From: Citrus sinensis
Lineage: Eukaryota; Streptophyta; Magnoliopsida; Sapindales; Rutaceae
Direction: 5' to 3'
DNA length: 64,000 nt
Assembly: GCF_022201045.2 (NCBI RefSeq)
Contig: NC_068562.1
Location: forward strand, 15,561,001 to 15,625,000
Shown: positions 10,739-21,575 of the stretch, piece after piece
How positions within the stretch are numbered: position 1 is the first letter of the stretch
Layout of the letters: each line of letters begins with the position of its first letter
Notes under the pieces: model-generated
Told to the model about the DNA's origin: nothing
The model's database searches: none
The model's input: only the letters and a program-made list of their open reading frames with translations
Position numbers and translations under genes: made by a program

Positions 10739-11408
10739 AAATAAAATGGTTATTATCATTTCACTACTTTAAAAATTGAAAAATATCAAATGATTAAAAG
10801 AAGTATTGTTCCCTATCATTTTCTTACTATATCTTTACAAAAATATTATTTTACTACTTTTCCATTGGTTGATCAATTAGTTGACTAACAAAATACCAAT
10901 TTTACCCTTCATAATTAAAAAAAACTTGAAACTTATTTACAAAATCAATTCTTCCACATTTATTTGATCATCCAAGTTTTATTTCCAACATTTAGGATAT
11001 AAAAATGGAATCATTAATAAGATGAATTTGTAAGCCATATATCATAATTCCAACAAAAAGAATTATGTTAGTATTTTGTATCCATTTTTATAAATGAATT
11101 ATAAATTTGTCTTATTAATGATTCCATTTTTATATCATAATGTTAGAAATGAAACTTGGATGATCGAGTAAATGTGGAAGAGTTGATTTTGTAAATAAGC
11201 TTCAAGTATTTTTTTTTTTAATCATGAAGGGTAAAATTGGTATTTTATTAGTCAACTAACTAGTCAACTAACGGTTGTAACGGAAAAGTAGTAAAATGAT
11301 ATTTTTGTAAAGATATAGTAGAAAAATAATAGGGGACAATATTTCTTATAATCATTTAATATTTTTTAATTTTTGAAGTAGTGAAATGATAATAACCCTA
11401 AATAAAAC
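10739..11408. mobile_element. Foldback element 2, hairpin-like, 9-bp target duplication
   Basis: The element 10748-11399 is nearly a complete inverted repeat: GGTTATTATCATTTCACTAC at the left is mirrored by GTAGTGAAATGATAATAACC at the right. The arms continue to the centre near 11040. Flanks AAATAAAAT (10739-10747) and AAATAAAAC (11400-11408) match at 8 of 9 positions, as expected for an older MULE-type insertion. There is no coding sequence. A transcript could fold into a long hairpin and feed small-RNA production. Confidence 0.75.
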
Positions 11409-11435
11409 AACATTAAAACCCAAAAAAAAGGAAAA

Positions 11436-12128
11436 TTATCAGTCATATACTTTTAAATGACACATGTATGAAACGTGCTACAACACTTTTCAAGTGTATC
11501 ACTCGTATACCCTAAGTTGACAAAACACTTTTGTCGTTCACCAATCCGTTAACTTCGGTTAGAAAGTTAACAGAATTGTGGCAAATTCACTATTTCGTCC
11601 TTAAAACTCAAAATGAAGTAAAAAGATAAATTTACCTAAAAAATTAACGTAAATTTTCAATACTAAAAAAATATGAATTATTAATGGTACTTATTATTAA
11701 CAATTATCCATAAAAAATATTCATATTATACCATAAAAAATTATTAACAATATTTTAATTTATAATTATGCATATTATACCATAAAAAATTTCAATTGGA
11801 GCTTGGAGGAGTAAATTTTTAAAAATTTAGGTTAAATTTTAGAGTAGATTCAGTTGTAAAGTAGTTTTTTTTAGCAATTATTAATAATTATCCAATAAAT
11901 GGGATGACATATCATTTTTATCAATATATCATATGACATGTCATGTTTTACTAAGTAAATGGAATGATATGTCGTGTGTTTAAAAAGATTAGATTTTCCT
12001 TATGATGTCATCGCTTGCAAACGGTGGTTAACGGATTAGTGGATGGTAGAAATATTTTATTAATTTAAGATATACAAGTGATATATTTAAAAAATATTTA
12101 CTGCATATTTAAAATATATGGCTGATAA
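11436..12128. mobile_element. Foldback element 3
   Basis: The left end TTATCAGTCATATACTTTTAA is mirrored, with mismatches, at the right end (12106-12128). Further inside, AAGTGTATCACTCGTATA and CCAATCCGTTAAC have inverse counterparts near 12060 and 12030. A-rich DNA on both sides obscures the target duplication, although a run of A followed by GG occurs on both sides. Non-coding and probably another MULE-type MITE. Confidence 0.6.
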
Positions 12129-12149
12129 TTAAAAAAAAAAAAAAAAGGG

Positions 12150-12430
12150 AAACGACGTTGTTTGACACCCCTATTTGTCTTTCAACCTCTTTTTATCTCC
12201 GAGTGTTGGATACACTTCCACGCTACTCTAGACTTCTCTCTCGAACGTAGCTCGCTCCTCACCGGCAATGACAACCCTCACTGTCATTGGCTCGGCGCTG
12301 GCCCGTCGTCGTCTCTCTTTGCCACGGAGGAATCGAATTCAGTCCTAAATCGAAACCAAAACCTTACCAGTCGACGATAACCCAAACCCTAGCCGCCGAG
12401 AATCCCAAAAACCCACACTCATTCACAGGC
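12150..12430 (+). promoter_or_regulatory. Possible 5' leader of an unidentified transcript
   Basis: Base composition changes sharply to a C-rich, gene-like stretch ending in AAACCCTAGCCGCC, a telo-box-like motif common in plant 5' UTRs and promoters of housekeeping genes. A frame at 12162-12380 is open but shows no known domain. A short frame from the ATG at 12268 closes quickly. It may be the first exon of a gene whose second part is the exon-like block at 14716, or a relic. Confidence 0.35.
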
Positions 12431-14715
12431 AAGCTTTACCTATTTCTCACTGATTTCTAGCGAGTGATGGTTAACTTCGTTGTTATGTCAACTATTTTCG
12501 GCACGAGCTTCACGGTTCTCATCTCTTTGAAACCCTAAGTATGATTTTTTTGGGTTTCAAGTCTTTTTGCAGCATTATTGTTTTGTTTCATTGTTTGGTT
12601 TCAGGTCTTTTTGCAGTATTATTATTTTGTTTCATTGTTTCTCTTATTTGATTTGTGATTATAAATCTACATACAGTATAGGATGCTGTTCCAACTCTTG
12701 CATAATGATTTTTTTTTTTGGCCATTTGTTAGATCTGTGTTATGCATTCAATGTGTTTGTTAAAAGTTTTGTTACATTTATGGGTAATCTTGTGTTTTAG
12801 TATTACAGTAATTCATTAGTATTTTCTCATTTATCAAATTTTAGAAACATTTTTTGTGTTCTAAAACCTGCCCTATTATTAATCGGCTAAATTGAGCGAG
12901 AAGAGGATGAGTAGAACAGTATGGTCAGGACTGATAACTCTGTACAGATGAACTTTTCAGTTTTAGCATTGAAGAAAATTACAGATCTTGTTAATAGTGT
13001 TCCTAGGCTTCTAATGATAGGTTTAATTTTAGTCTATAATTCAGCCCTCTTCTGGATTGAAAAGTCTTGTAGAACTTGTGACAAATGGTTAAGTTGCCAC
13101 TCAGTTAATAGCCTGCATTTGCATTGTAGCTGGTAATGCTTGATCCTTCAGTAGGAATGAAAAGAATATTGAAAAATTACCGCAAATTCTAATTAATATT
13201 ATCTGCAAAAGTTTCTTGAATAATTTGTGGAGAGAATCTCTAAATTGTCATGAGTAATTTAGTTATCTGTAGACTTTGAAGTTACCAATTATTTAGTCAT
13301 TGAATATAATTTTATCATAATCATTATAATTTGTTCTGTTTATTTTTATTCTGAAATGCGAGGGATTTTATTAACATGCTTTATTGCTTTCAATTCTGTC
13401 ATGGTTTAGAAGTGTATTCTGTTTAATGAGAAAGAGAACTCAAGTTGTTGTGGTGAGCCCCTCCTTGTAATTGTAGCTCAAGCCTCAATGGTATTAGATT
13501 TAGAGCCCTACGGGGCTCTTTATAATTCAAATGTTTAGTATATCATGTTATTAAGTAATATAATTGATAAATAAAATATAAAATAGGTGTATAGGAATCA
13601 TGTCGCATGATAAAAAGAAGTTAGTTTAGAAAATTAATGCGGGATAAGCATCTCCTACTCTTACTGGTATTTCAATATTACAAATTAATTTGTAATGAGT
13701 ACGATAGTAGCAAATTATGTAAAACAATACAAGAGAGAGTTCAACAATTTGTGGTCATTTTTTAAAAACCTCAAAAGATACTTGCAAATTTCTCAATGAT
13801 GATGGCAGCCAGTTGTGTGGTTTTTGTGTGCTTAGCTTTCTTTTAAAACTTGGAAAGCATGCTTATGGTACAAAAAGTAGTAGATGTAAGGGTAATTTGG
13901 TAATGACAGGGGTTTGTTTTTATAGTGATTTCTTTAAAATATTTTTGTCAGGTGGTTTGTTTTATCAATTCATCACCCTATGGAAAATAGAATGCAGCAT
14001 TTCAATGAACAGTTCTCATTGAGTTTGCCTTTCACAACTAATTTTTTTTTTTTTAACCATAGCGTCATTCAATACACAAATGTAGATGCCAATCGGAGCT
14101 TTGAAGACTTAAAAGTGCAGGTTCTCAATTTAAACTTCTAGATTTAATTTTTTTTTTTTTTAAATTTGTATATGGTATAATTCACTATCTCTACAGATTT
14201 TATGGGTCATTAAATTTGAATCAAAGTGGGGCATTTTTATTAGATCCCAACTGTCTATATATACACACACAATGAGAGAATAGAGATTAAACTCTCTAAT
14301 TCTAGATACCTTGGAAGGAGAAAGTGAAAATATTAAAGCAGGATCTGAAACTCTGATTCAGTTTGGATAGTTTGTTCAGCAGCCTTTTTATCTTCAAGCA
14401 AGGGATTGCTTATTTAGTTTTTCTTTAATCCCTGTTATTCTTTATAATCTCTTTTTTGGGTGTGCAAACATTAATTGATAAGTTTGCTTAGGCTGAGCAG
14501 GCAAGAGTTAGAATTTCAGCATTCATTCAAATTCTTGGAATATTCTAATCCAAAATAGTATTAAACTTTAATAATGCATGCGATGGTTACCAGTAAGAAG
14601 ACATGCTAAAGAGAACAAAACTTAAAGAATAATGAACTTGAGTACATATACATCAGATTTGGCCTAAGCCTTACAGCTATAGTTATTGATTTTAATTTTA
14701 TTTATTTATCATTAG
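12431..14715. other. Stretch without recognisable gene
   Basis: T-rich, intron-like sequence. The small frames at 12567-12800, 12921-13136 and 13813-14022 show no conserved motif. It could be intron between the leader at 12150-12430 and the exon-like block at 14716-14824. Confidence 0.35.
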
Positions 14716-14824
14716 CTTTGTTGGCTATAAAAGCACGGCTTGAAGACTTGGTACTACAGAATATTGGTATTCACGACGGGAAAATACAGAATGCAGAGAT
14801 TGCTGTGGATGCTTTGTTTATATG
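14716..14824 (+). CDS. Unidentified exon-like block
   Basis: Between a tcattag acceptor and a gtaggt donor, one frame is open for 36 codons. It begins LLAIKARLEDLVLQNIGIHD and continues with GKIQNAEIAVDALFI. The composition looks like protein, and the sequence is bounded by good splice sites. I do not recognise the family and found no partner exon with certainty. It may be part of a decayed gene starting near 12150. Confidence 0.35.
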
Positions 14825-15380
14825 GTAGGTGTTGTACACAACTGATGGTACTGTATAATTTTCATTTTTATTTGTTTTGTTCGTGTAAATTTCTTTAATC
14901 CTTTTTAATGTCACTTGAGAGAACAGAAAAAAAGGGTCTCGCCTTATTCTTCACCGAATATTTTCATATTCTACTATTTTCATGTGTAAATACTTATTTT
15001 TCACTGAATGCTTTCCATTGATGAAATGGGAATCATGTTACTTGATTCTGGGGCCTGGATTTTGCTGCTGGAAAATCTGCATCGATATTGGCTTGACTTT
15101 GGAATATTAATTAACTAGTGTAAAGTTTGAATTGTATGCTTTTGTACTTTTGGTTATTTTTATGGATAATAAAGTTCACTAATTTAGATTGGTTTTGGAT
15201 TTGATTGCATTTAGTAATTTTTTTTCTTTCATACAAATTTAATAATTTAAATTTTAAATTGAGGAAGCTAAAATTGCGTAAATTTTTATTTTTTAAATTA
15301 ATAAATTATCACTTCTCTTAAGCTGTGATAAAAAATACCGTTAATAACATATGACACAATTTTTATCCCAAAAAAATTAC
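14825..15380. other. Stretch without recognisable gene
   Basis: AT-rich sequence with no conserved coding frame or clear repeat structure. Its right part leads into CACTA-like sequence at about 15390. Confidence 0.3.
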
Positions 15381-15859
15381 AATTTTAATTTCATAAAATT
15401 TAAAATTTTCTGCCAAAGTATAATAAAACCGTCATTAAAAGGACAACACTGATATGCTCACACCAATTAGGACCACAGTTTAAAAGAACTTACTGTAGCT
15501 TTAAAACACACACACACGCGTCTTGCTCAAACGCAAGTGCATACCACATACACACTTGTCTTTAGGGATGGCAATGGGCATCGCTCTCAGTGGATTTGTC
15601 ATTACCAAACTCAAATCTGCACAAAATTTAAATTACCAAATCCACCCGCAGTGAATTTTAATTTTTTTAAAAAAATTCACCGGCAGTGGGTTTTAACAAT
15701 TACCAAACCCGCAATGGTACCCGACGGATTTTTGGTGGGTTTCCGTATTTAAAATCACAAATGTTTACTATATAAATTTATAATAATAACCACAAATTTC
15801 ATATAACATACTCAATTCTGTAGGTTACTCTCTCTCATATCCCCTCTCTAATTCTGCAA

Positions 15860-16205
15860 TTTTTTTGTTCCATATACATGTTCAATTTGGTTGGCTTGAA
15901 TTTTTTAATTCTCAACTGGGCAAATTTTGTTGGCATGATTTCTTGATTCTTGATTATTGTTTTAACTAGGCAAATTTGGTTTGTTTTAACTAGGGAAATT
16001 TGTTGGCGATTTGTTGCAAATTTAGTTGGCTTGAATTTTTCATTCGTGATGAAGCAAATTATTGGGCAAATTTGGTTGGCTTGATTTTTTGATTCTCAAC
16101 TGGGTAAATTTTGTTGGCATGATTTCTTGATTGCTAATTATTTTTTTAACTAGGCAAATTTGGTTTGTTTTAACTGGGCAAATTTGGTTGGCGAATTGTT
16201 GAGTT
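15860..16205. repeat. Diverged direct duplication (about 140 bp)
   Basis: The segment with TTGGTTGGCTTGAATTTTTT, CTCAACTGGGCAAATTTTG and TTTAACTAGGCAAATTTGG (about 15885-16010) is repeated with changes at about 16065-16200. It lies in the DNA between CACTA-like and MULE sequences. Confidence 0.6.
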
Positions 16206-16385
16206 TTGATGAGAGAAAGTAACCTACAGCTGCTGTGAATTTGGGGGGATGAGAGAGAGTAACCCATGGCTGCTGTGGATTTGAGGGGTGAAAGAGCGAC
16301 CGACGGCCGTTGGATTTGGAGGGGAGATTGAGAGAAAATAACCCACGGTTGCTCGATCTGGAGGGGAGAGAAAAGGGAGTTTGTG
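16206..16385. repeat. Degenerate ~40-bp tandem repeat
   Basis: About four copies of a unit like GAGAGAGTAACCCATGGCTG followed by CTGTGGATTTGGAGGGG. They keep minus-strand frames open (16040-16478), which are low-complexity shadows rather than genes. Confidence 0.6.
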
Positions 16386-16496
16386 TCGTTGGAGGGAGAG
16401 AACGAGAGAGCGCATGTGTGTTGCACGTGTCAAAATTATCAATTCACAGTGACTATTTATATTTATTTCAAAACGCACCGTTCGGTGCTATATGTG

Positions 16497-18835
16497 GTGC
16501 AAAGCGGGGGTTTTTAATTAAATAACCTTTAATAGTTTCAAAATTATTTAAATACCCCCTCCCTTTTTTGTTTTCATGGATACCCTAACAAATGTGAGTA
16601 AAGTTGGAAATACCCTTAATGAATGCATCAAATTCACTCAATGAATTGTCTTCATATTTCTTTCCTCATTTCTTTCACCCAACTCTATTTTTACTGCCGA
16701 TTCTTTCAAAATCACTTAGAATCTCTCAAAATCTCTCATAACTTCTTACACAAATACAATTATGTATTTATTTCTTTAACATCCACTCTTTCTTTAAAGG
16801 TGCATTGCTTATTAAACAACCCAATAAAGTATGTTAATGTTGTTGGGTTTTGAATTTTTTAATTTTTAGGAAAATTTAGAAATTTTCCTCACATTACAAT
16901 GTTTTATTTTCACCATTTTTTCTCATATGTAGAAATATATGCAATGTAGGTTGTTTAATTATTTTTTTCAGCAATATAACTTATTTATGGCGAAAATGTT
17001 TCGCGTCGTGCATTCTTTTGATATCGCGTACGTCATATAGTTAGTCATGTAGGTCGTGTAAGTAATATAGTCGTGTAAGTCGTGTAGGCCATGTAAGAAA
17101 TATAGTCGTGTAAGTCGTGTAAGTATTATAGTCGTGTAGGTCGTGTACTTACTTGTATATGAAATTTGATATTATTGTTTTTATTGTGTCGTCATATGTG
17201 GTTTTGGTACGTGTGCCTATTTTCTTCAATGGTGAATGGATTGAGCAAAATGACGAGTATAAGTTCAAAGATTCCAAGACTAAAGGGATAATGATACCAC
17301 AATCGACAACATATGCCGAATTGGTGGAGAAGATAACTGAAGTTATTGATATAGATACTTCGGAATTCGAAATCACAATGAAGTTCAAACTTAAGACATC
17401 TGATCCTGTGCCACCAGTTACAATTCAAACCAATGATGATGTGGAATTTTTCTTAGAGGAAGTAGCTAGTGGAATGGAGTTTAGAAACCTACTCTGCATT
17501 ACTTTTGAACGTAGATCAAATCGCGTGTTCATAAATTACAGCAAAAAAATAAATTTGCATATTCAACAGTTTGAGAAATGATGAGATTAATTATTATAAA
17601 TAAACAAAGTTATCAGTTTACAATGTCAATATTTGGATATGATACACTAATGGATATCGCAATTAAACATATTACAACCATTTAAAAAGTTTTTTTTTAA
17701 TCTTCAAACTGCTTTCTTCCTCTGCCGAAGCATACATGCATACATGAGGAATGCTTACATATAATAAATCCATGAAATCAATTAGAAACAACTCTTAATC
17801 AAAGGCTGGTTGAAAACACAGTCGCAAGTGTGGCAATACTCGGGTTATCATCAAATGTTGTCAGAATCTGCACATCAGCAAATATTAATAACTTTACACA
17901 ATTTGTACGTAGTTAAAAATAATAACAAAATGAACCTTCACATTATTCTTATTGGTTCTAACGATGACAAATTAGTAATTTTCACTTTCGGTTTGCCACG
18001 TTTCATTTTTTCTTGAATACTTTTTGTTGACATTTTTTGCATAGCAACAAATATAAATTCTTAGCAAAAATTAAGTCTTTAAACAACTAAGTTATTATAA
18101 TGAATTAACAATAGTGAAAAAAGTTGTGTAATTTTGAGGTCGTGTAATACACAACCTTGAATCTTACATAACCTTACACGACCAAATCGTGTGTTACATA
18201 ACAAAATTATAATCGGCACAATCCATCAATTTTTCACAATTTGCATGCAGCAAAACAACTAGAAATTTATTTTTGAACATGTAATGAGAGACCCGCAACT
18301 AATTAATCTATTTTTTCTATATAAACCCTAACTTTTTGTTTTTTTTTTCCCCTAAATATCAACAAGAAAACTATTTATAGAGAATTACTTACCTCAACTA
18401 GTTAAATTATGACAATTTTGCAGTAAAGGATCAACTCTTGCCGGCGATTATGTAGCGACGAATTAGGCTTCTCTTTCTCAGTTGTGGCAGCTTCCCCTTC
18501 TCAGGCTCAGTTTGCTCGCGTTGAAGTTCGATTTACCATGTATGGAGAATGAATGTTTGTTTCGGTAGAGGTGATGCCGGTGAGGGAATTGCAGTGTTTG
18601 TTTGTTTGAGTTTGATAATGGAAGGAATTGCAGCAGATGAGTGTTTGTTTGCTTCAGTAGAAGGTGGAGAGGTGCCGTTCGTTGAGTTGAAATGTTTTAA
18701 AATGAGGATAAATTAGTAATTTCCTATCAGTTTTTAAAGGGTATCGATGAAAATTTTGGCAAAAACAAATTTTAGGGTATTGAGATAATTTTTGAAGTAT
18801 GGAGGTGTGCCGGGCGCAATTAACTCGTGCAAAGT
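16497..18835 (+). mobile_element. Deleted MULE carrying a transposase N-terminal fragment
   Basis: Flanks GTGCAAAGC (16497-16505) and GTGCAAAGT (18827-18835) match at 8 of 9 bases, a MULE-sized target duplication. The interior (16506-18826) has imperfect inverted ends: the left block CAAAATTATTTAAATACCC corresponds to the inverse of GGGTATTGAGATAATTTTTG near 18775. It encodes only the start of a transposase (17153-17581). The zinc-binding and DDE catalytic regions are absent, so the element is non-autonomous. A short-period GTCGTGTAAGT repeat lies at about 17035-17150. Confidence 0.65.
17153..17581 (+). pseudogene. N-terminal fragment of a MuDR-like transposase
   Basis: The frame contains VPIFFNGEWIEQNDEYKF and then GIMIPQSTTYAELVEKITEV followed by IDIDTSEFEITMKF. 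This matches the start of plant MULE transposases, the N-terminal PB1-like region that precedes the MuDR zinc finger, DDE and SWIM domains. Only about 140 residues remain against about 700 in a full protein, and the frame ends HIQQFEK. The first residues before VPIFFNGEW are probably not coding. It sits inside the element with a 9-bp duplication and cannot catalyse transposition. It could only act, if expressed, as an isolated domain. Confidence 0.6.
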
Positions 18836-18875
18836 GTGGTGTGAATCTCATGAATCTCATTTTCTTTAAAAGTAA

Positions 18876-19138
18876 GGTCATATTTTAATGACCGTTATAT
18901 AATAAAACCGTCATTATAAATACTACACTTTTAATGATTGTTTTTATATAGAACTATCATAAAAAATAAAGCTACATTTTAACTTTACATTTAATAACTG
19001 TTATTTAATAAAATCGTCATTATAAATGTTAAATATTATGATCGTTCATGTAATAACCGTTATTAAATATTTTTAATGATGGTTGTTAAGAAAATCATCA
19101 TAACATATAGGTCATTGTTTTACATTTTTCTAGTAGTG
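18876..19138 (-). mobile_element. CACTA element terminal region
   Basis: Read on the minus strand it starts CACTACTAGAAAAATG at 19138, the classic end of plant CACTA (En/Spm) elements. Subterminal repeats with TAATGACGGTTTTATT-like blocks follow (near 18890-18920, 19000-19025 and 19065). A similar ATAATAAAACCGTCATTA block at about 15410-15440 suggests that the element once spanned 15.4-19.1 kb, with the MULE inserted in it. No CACTA transposase is visible. Confidence 0.55.
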
Positions 19139-19141
19139 AAT

Positions 19142-19468
19142 ATTAGATTAAGTATGACCTTCTTCAAATTAAGATTGACTCAACTTAGGAAATCCAATCT
19201 AAAATCATGTATTATCTATATCTGTTCCACCAAGTCAGACTTTTTTTAAGTTCTTTCTTAGCTAGTATCTACTAAATGGGTGATCAACTAAAATAGAAAT
19301 TTGTAATAAATAAAATCAAAATAAAATGCTACATCAGATTCTAAGCAGCACACATATATGAGTCCAATGATCATTAAGCTTGTTTAACACCTAACTATAT
19401 CAAAGTTTAGTTCATGCTAGGCAATAAAACAGTAGCGATGCAGATTTAGCAATGCATGCATTTACAAC
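19142..19468. other. Stretch without recognisable gene
   Basis: AT-rich sequence between the CACTA end and the unidentified minus-strand exon pair. No feature is seen. It could hold the 3' UTR of that gene. Confidence 0.3.
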
Positions 19469-19701
19469 CTATTGCCCATCATTGTCAAGAGTATCTCTGA
19501 TGCCATAAGCTTTCACTACAAGCAGCCCCAGCGTGCATGCACCACCAGCGACAATAACTTTCTCCAGTGCTGCCTAGGAAAGGCTATATATTATTATTCT
19601 AAATGAGGACACAAGTCACACAACTTCAAATATGATGACAAATGGTAGAATACCTCTGTTGCATTTATAGCATTTCCCACCCTCGATTTCTTTCCCTTCA
19701 A
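19469..19701 (-). CDS. Unidentified small-protein gene, last two exons
   Basis: Exon 19654-19701 joins to exon 19469-19573 with a GT donor after ACAGAG and an AG acceptor at CTAG. The joined frame reads GNAINATEAALEKVIVAGG, then ACTLGLLVVKAYGIRDTLDN and DGQ-stop. The alanine/valine-rich stretch VIVAGGACTLGLLVV could be a membrane segment. I do not recognise the family. The upstream part would lie to the right, but the Copia element begins 65 bases beyond the first exon. The gene may therefore be split, with its missing 5' exons beyond 25172. Confidence 0.35.
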
Positions 19702-19765
19702 CTATGCTTCTCTTTGTGCTTCAATCTAGATATGAAAGTGCAACTCAATAGATATCCATTGAAAG

Positions 19766-20265
19766 TGTCAAATAAGGTGGCCATCTAGATGAAGCAGCCA
19801 TCTAGATGGTCAGTATAATGTTGTTCAAAGAAGAAGAAAGTTGGTAGCAGCAGCAGCATTTCTTGAAGAAGGAAAGAGAAGAAACTTTGACATTCAATGG
19901 CGGTGAAAAAAAAAATTATTTTAATAGCCAATTTTGGCTATAAAAGGGGAGAGCTCCCATTTCGATTTGCGCATCCAAAAATTTGTGAAAGGCATTTTGA
20001 GAGAGAGTTTAGAGACCTTAAAATTATAAGCTCTTGTTATAGTGATTTGAGAGTTTGGGTGTATTGGGATTTTGGGTAATGAGTTAAAATACTACAATAC
20101 TTGTAACTCCTTTTCACTAGTAAAATATTCCCTTCTGTCTTCGCCCGTGGACGTAGGCTAAAAGCCGAACCACGTAATTTCTGGTGTCCTCTTTTGTGCT
20201 TGTTCTTTATTTTCTTCCAATTTTACTTTAGCTGCGGTCCTGCTTCACCCACCAATTTCCTAACA
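19766..20265 (+). repeat. 5' LTR of the Copia element
   Basis: Begins TGTCAAATAAGG and ends CCTAACA. A TATA box (TATAAAAG) is at 19939-19946. Near its start the palindrome CATCTAGATG occurs twice as a direct repeat (within about 19780-19815), a possible regulatory motif in U3. Confidence 0.93.
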
Positions 20266-20266
20266 G

Positions 20267-20278
20267 TGGTATCAGAGC
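20267..20278 (+). other. Primer-binding site (initiator tRNA-Met)
   Basis: TGGTATCAGAGC lies one base after the 5' LTR. It is complementary to the 3' end of plant initiator tRNA-Met, the usual primer for reverse transcription in this group. Confidence 0.9.
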
Positions 20279-20306
20279 TATTGGTTGTATTTTTTGGAGT
20301 CAGGAA

Positions 20307-20468
20307 CTGTTCACGTAAGGGGTACCATTCACGTATACGACACTATACACGTATACGATACTATTCACGTATACGGTACTGTTCACGTATACGATTTTGC
20401 TCACATATACGGTATTGTTCACGTATACGGTACTGTTCACATATACGGTACTATTCACATGAAACGGT
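20307..20468 (+). repeat. 18-bp minisatellite in the Copia leader
   Basis: About nine units of the type CTGTTCACGTATACGGTA lie between the PBS and gag. Most units hold the near-palindrome CGTATACG. The region is untranslated; open frames here on both strands result from the period of 18. Confidence 0.9.
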
Positions 20469-20714
20469 GGAAGCGATCCAAGAATTTGGCGGTGCAAAGC
20501 AGGGAATAGTGGTGTGAGTAAAGCAACTGTGGTTTTGTACATGTCTAGGAAAGTTCTGTGACAAAGGCGATAAAAGCTTAAGGAGTCTGGGTTTTAAGTG
20601 GGACCATTGTGACCCCTCCAGTTTTTCCTGGGATCTTTTCTGGTGTGCATTCTCACACATACTCACAACTATTGAAGGTGGTATACTAGCTTGTGTGCAG
20701 TATTTATCAACAAA

Positions 20715-21575
20715 ATGGCGGCAAAGTATGAAATTGAGAAGTTTAACGAAAATAATTTTTCGTTATGGAAAATGAAGATGAAAGCTGTATTGAGGAAAAA
20801 TAATTGTTTGGCAGCAATTAGAGAAAGGCCCATGGAGATAACTGATGATAAGTGGAACGAGGTAGACGGCAACGCCATTTCTGATCTACACTTGGCACTT
20901 GCGGATGGAGTATTATCCAGTGTGGCAGAGAAAAATACGGCGAAGAAAATATGGGATACTCTCACAAAATTGTATGAGGCCAAGTCACTACACAACAAAA
21001 TCTTCTTGAAGAGGAAACTCTATACTCTTCGAATGGCGGAATCTACAATGGTGACCGACCACATCAACACCTTGAAGACTCTATTTTCACAACTTACAAC
21101 GTTGGGTCATAATATAGAGGAGAATGAACGTGCAGAGCTTCTACTTCAAAGTCTACCAGATTCGTATGATCAACTCATCATCAACCTAACGAACAACAAT
21201 CCAGTGGAGAGTCTAGTTTTCGACGATGTTGCAGCCTCCGTATTAAATGAGGAGAGCAGGCGGAAAAATAAGGAAAACAGACAAGCAAGTTCGCAGCAAG
21301 CAGAAGCACTATCGGTGACGAGAGGGAGATCAACGGAACGTGGCCCCAGTGGGAGTCAAAATCATGGTAGATCAAAATCCAGAAGTAAAAAGAATGTTAA
21401 ATGCTACAACTGTGGCAAGAAAGGGCACGTCAAGAAAGAGTGTTGGAGTAACCAGAAGAGAAGAGAGGACAAAGAACCTGAGTCATCAAATGCTCAGGGG
21501 TGTGTAGCAAGTACCTCGGATGATGGCGAAATTCTCTACAGTGAGGCAACAACTGTTTCAGAAGGCAGAAAATGA
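20715..21575 (+). CDS. gag: Copia gag protein
   Basis: About 286 codons from the ATG at 20715. The N-terminal half is the UBN2-type gag fold (EKFNENNFSLWKMKMKAVL), and the C-terminal part carries the zinc knuckle CYNCGKKGHVKKEC that binds retroelement RNA. The frame ends in an in-frame TGA at 21573-21575, immediately before the protease. In intact relatives gag and pol form one polyprotein, so this stop separates them. The gag unit itself appears intact and might still be translated. Confidence 0.85.
   Translation: MAAKYEIEKFNENNFSLWKMKMKAVLRKNNCLAAIRERPMEITDDKWNEVDGNAISDLHLALADGVLSSVAEKNTAKKIWDTLTKLYEAKSLHNKIFLKRKLYTLRMAESTMVTDHINTLKTLFSQLTTLGHNIEENERAELLLQSLPDSYDQLIINLTNNNPVESLVFDDVAASVLNEESRRKNKENRQASSQQAEALSVTRGRSTERGPSGSQNHGRSKSRSKKNVKCYNCGKKGHVKKECWSNQKRREDKEPESSNAQGCVASTSDDGEILYSEATTVSEGRK

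Noticed and set aside
16040..16478. Minus-strand frames of 128 and 84 codons
   Set aside because: Low-complexity translation of a degenerate 40-bp tandem repeat; no known domain.
20285..20542. Frames on both strands rich in VYVNST or HVYDTI repeats
   Set aside because: Produced by the 18-bp minisatellite in the Copia leader, not genes.
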